Below are positions 5,777-6,318 of a stretch of DNA of 6,318 nucleotides, piece after piece. A program made the position numbers and the translations under genes. Origin of the DNA: an uncultured Blautia sp. (GTDB taxonomy: Bacteria; Bacillota; Clostridia; Lachnospirales; Lachnospiraceae); the NCBI GenBank assembly GCA_900765525.1, contig CAAFRY010000300.1:1-6318 (forward strand), written 5' to 3'. The notes under the pieces were generated by a model. It was given only the letters and a program-made list of their open reading frames with translations. It did not search any database and was not told where the DNA came from. The first letter of the stretch is position 1. Every line of letters starts with the position of its first letter.

Positions 5777-6318
5777 GACTCCTCCTCTGCCGTTGTGGCC
5801 TCAAAGAATATCTGTTTCAGTGTCTCACTTCCCTCTTCTCCTCTCAAGATTCGGCGGACAATCTTACCCTGGTCCATGATGTAGGCGCAATCCCAAATTT
5901 CATTTATCACATCAATGATGTGGGTACTGATAAGAATAGAGGTTCCCTGGTTTTTCAGCTCCACAAACAGCTTCAGTACCTCTTCTATGCTGGCAGGGTC
6001 CAGGCCCACCATAGGCTCGTCCACCAGCAAAGCCTTAGGCTGCACCAAAAGAGCCAGCACCATACTTAGCTTCTGACGCATACCTTTGCTCAGCTCCTTA
6101 GCCATTTTTTTCCTCTGTTCCTTTAGCTGAAATAATTCCAGATACTGCTCTCCTGTTTTCTTATAATCCGGAAGACGGTAGGCCTTTCCGATAAATTCTA
6201 TGGTTTCATCCACGGTGAGAAGGTCATAAAGCATAGGCACCTCCGGTATGTATCCGAAAGACTTCTTGGCCTCCACGCTGGTATTGGGATGGCCGCAGAT
6301 TAAAATTTCCCCTTTATA
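5773..6318 (-). CDS. ABC transporter ATPase, ABC-2 exporter type, C-terminal part (truncated by right edge)
   Basis: These are the last 181 residues of an ATP-binding subunit whose start and Walker A lie beyond base 6318. The frame is open to the edge, so the GTG at 6276-6274 is an internal valine codon, not a start. Counting from the first visible residue, KGEILICGH (2-10) is the strand and turn between Walker A and the Q-loop, FGYIPE (21-26) is the Q-loop region and LTVDETIEFIGK (34-45) follows. The signature is LSKGMRQK (76-83), Walker B is ALLVDE (96-101), the D-loop is GLDP (105-108) and the switch histidine is H133 in STH. The signature has SKGM rather than SGGQ, usual in ABC-2/NatA-like exporters. 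It belongs to a different branch from the ATPase at 197-943. The stop overlaps the exporter permease start by 4 bases, which identifies the partner. Confidence 0.93.
   Translation of the reverse strand, partial: YKGEILICGHPNTSVEAKKSFGYIPEVPMLYDLLTVDETIEFIGKAYRLPDYKKTGEQYLELFQLKEQRKKMAKELSKGMRQKLSMVLALLVQPKALLVDEPMVGLDPASIEEVLKLFVELKNQGTSILISTHIIDVINEIWDCAYIMDQGKIVRRILRGEEGSETLKQIFFEATTAEEES

Noticed and set aside
6274..6276. GTG as the start of the right-edge ATPase.
   Set aside because: The frame stays open to the window edge with ATPase-like residues (KGEILICGH) before it, so this codon is internal and the gene is truncated by the window.

Overview
The window looks like low-to-mid GC Clostridia (Bacillota), most likely a Lachnospiraceae-type gut anaerobe. 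The basis is protein style and layout: strong AGGAGG ribosome sites, tightly overlapping genes, a LytTR/GHKL two-component pair beside an FtsX-type ABC transporter, and a 'putative ABC exporter' permease of a type I associate with Firmicutes. The genus cannot be read from the sequence. There are no RNA genes, insertion sequences, CRISPR arrays or phage genes. No gene-free stretch exceeds 300 bases.

Left part (1-943, minus strand): the 3' two-gene end of an ABC operon. A complete LolD/MacB/BceA-like ATPase (197-943) overlaps by ATGA the start of an FtsX-like permease that runs off the left edge (1-200). Centre-left (944-1176): a divergent control region of 233 bases. It holds an extended -10 promoter for the plus-strand genes, and 13-14-base direct repeats whose sequence and 21-base period resemble VirR/LytTR boxes. 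Centre (1177-3110, plus strand): a LytTR response regulator and an AgrC/VirS-like GHKL histidine kinase joined by a TAATG overlap. A long hairpin at the kinase stop codon may end transcription from both sides.

Right part (3169-6318, minus strand): a three-gene unit transcribed towards the kinase. In order of transcription it holds an ABC ATPase truncated by the right edge, a 523-residue polytopic exporter permease joined to it by ATGA, and a NdpA/YejK-family 37-kDa nucleoid-associated protein that starts 13 bases after the permease.

Working model (inference): the kinase senses an extracellular signal, probably a peptide or envelope stress. The LytTR regulator binds the repeats between the divergent operons, and both its own operon and the FtsX transporter operon respond. 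The second exporter operon is probably independent. Nothing here is clearly a new system. The most specific signals are the VirR-box-like repeats and the pairing of a nucleoid protein with an ABC exporter.
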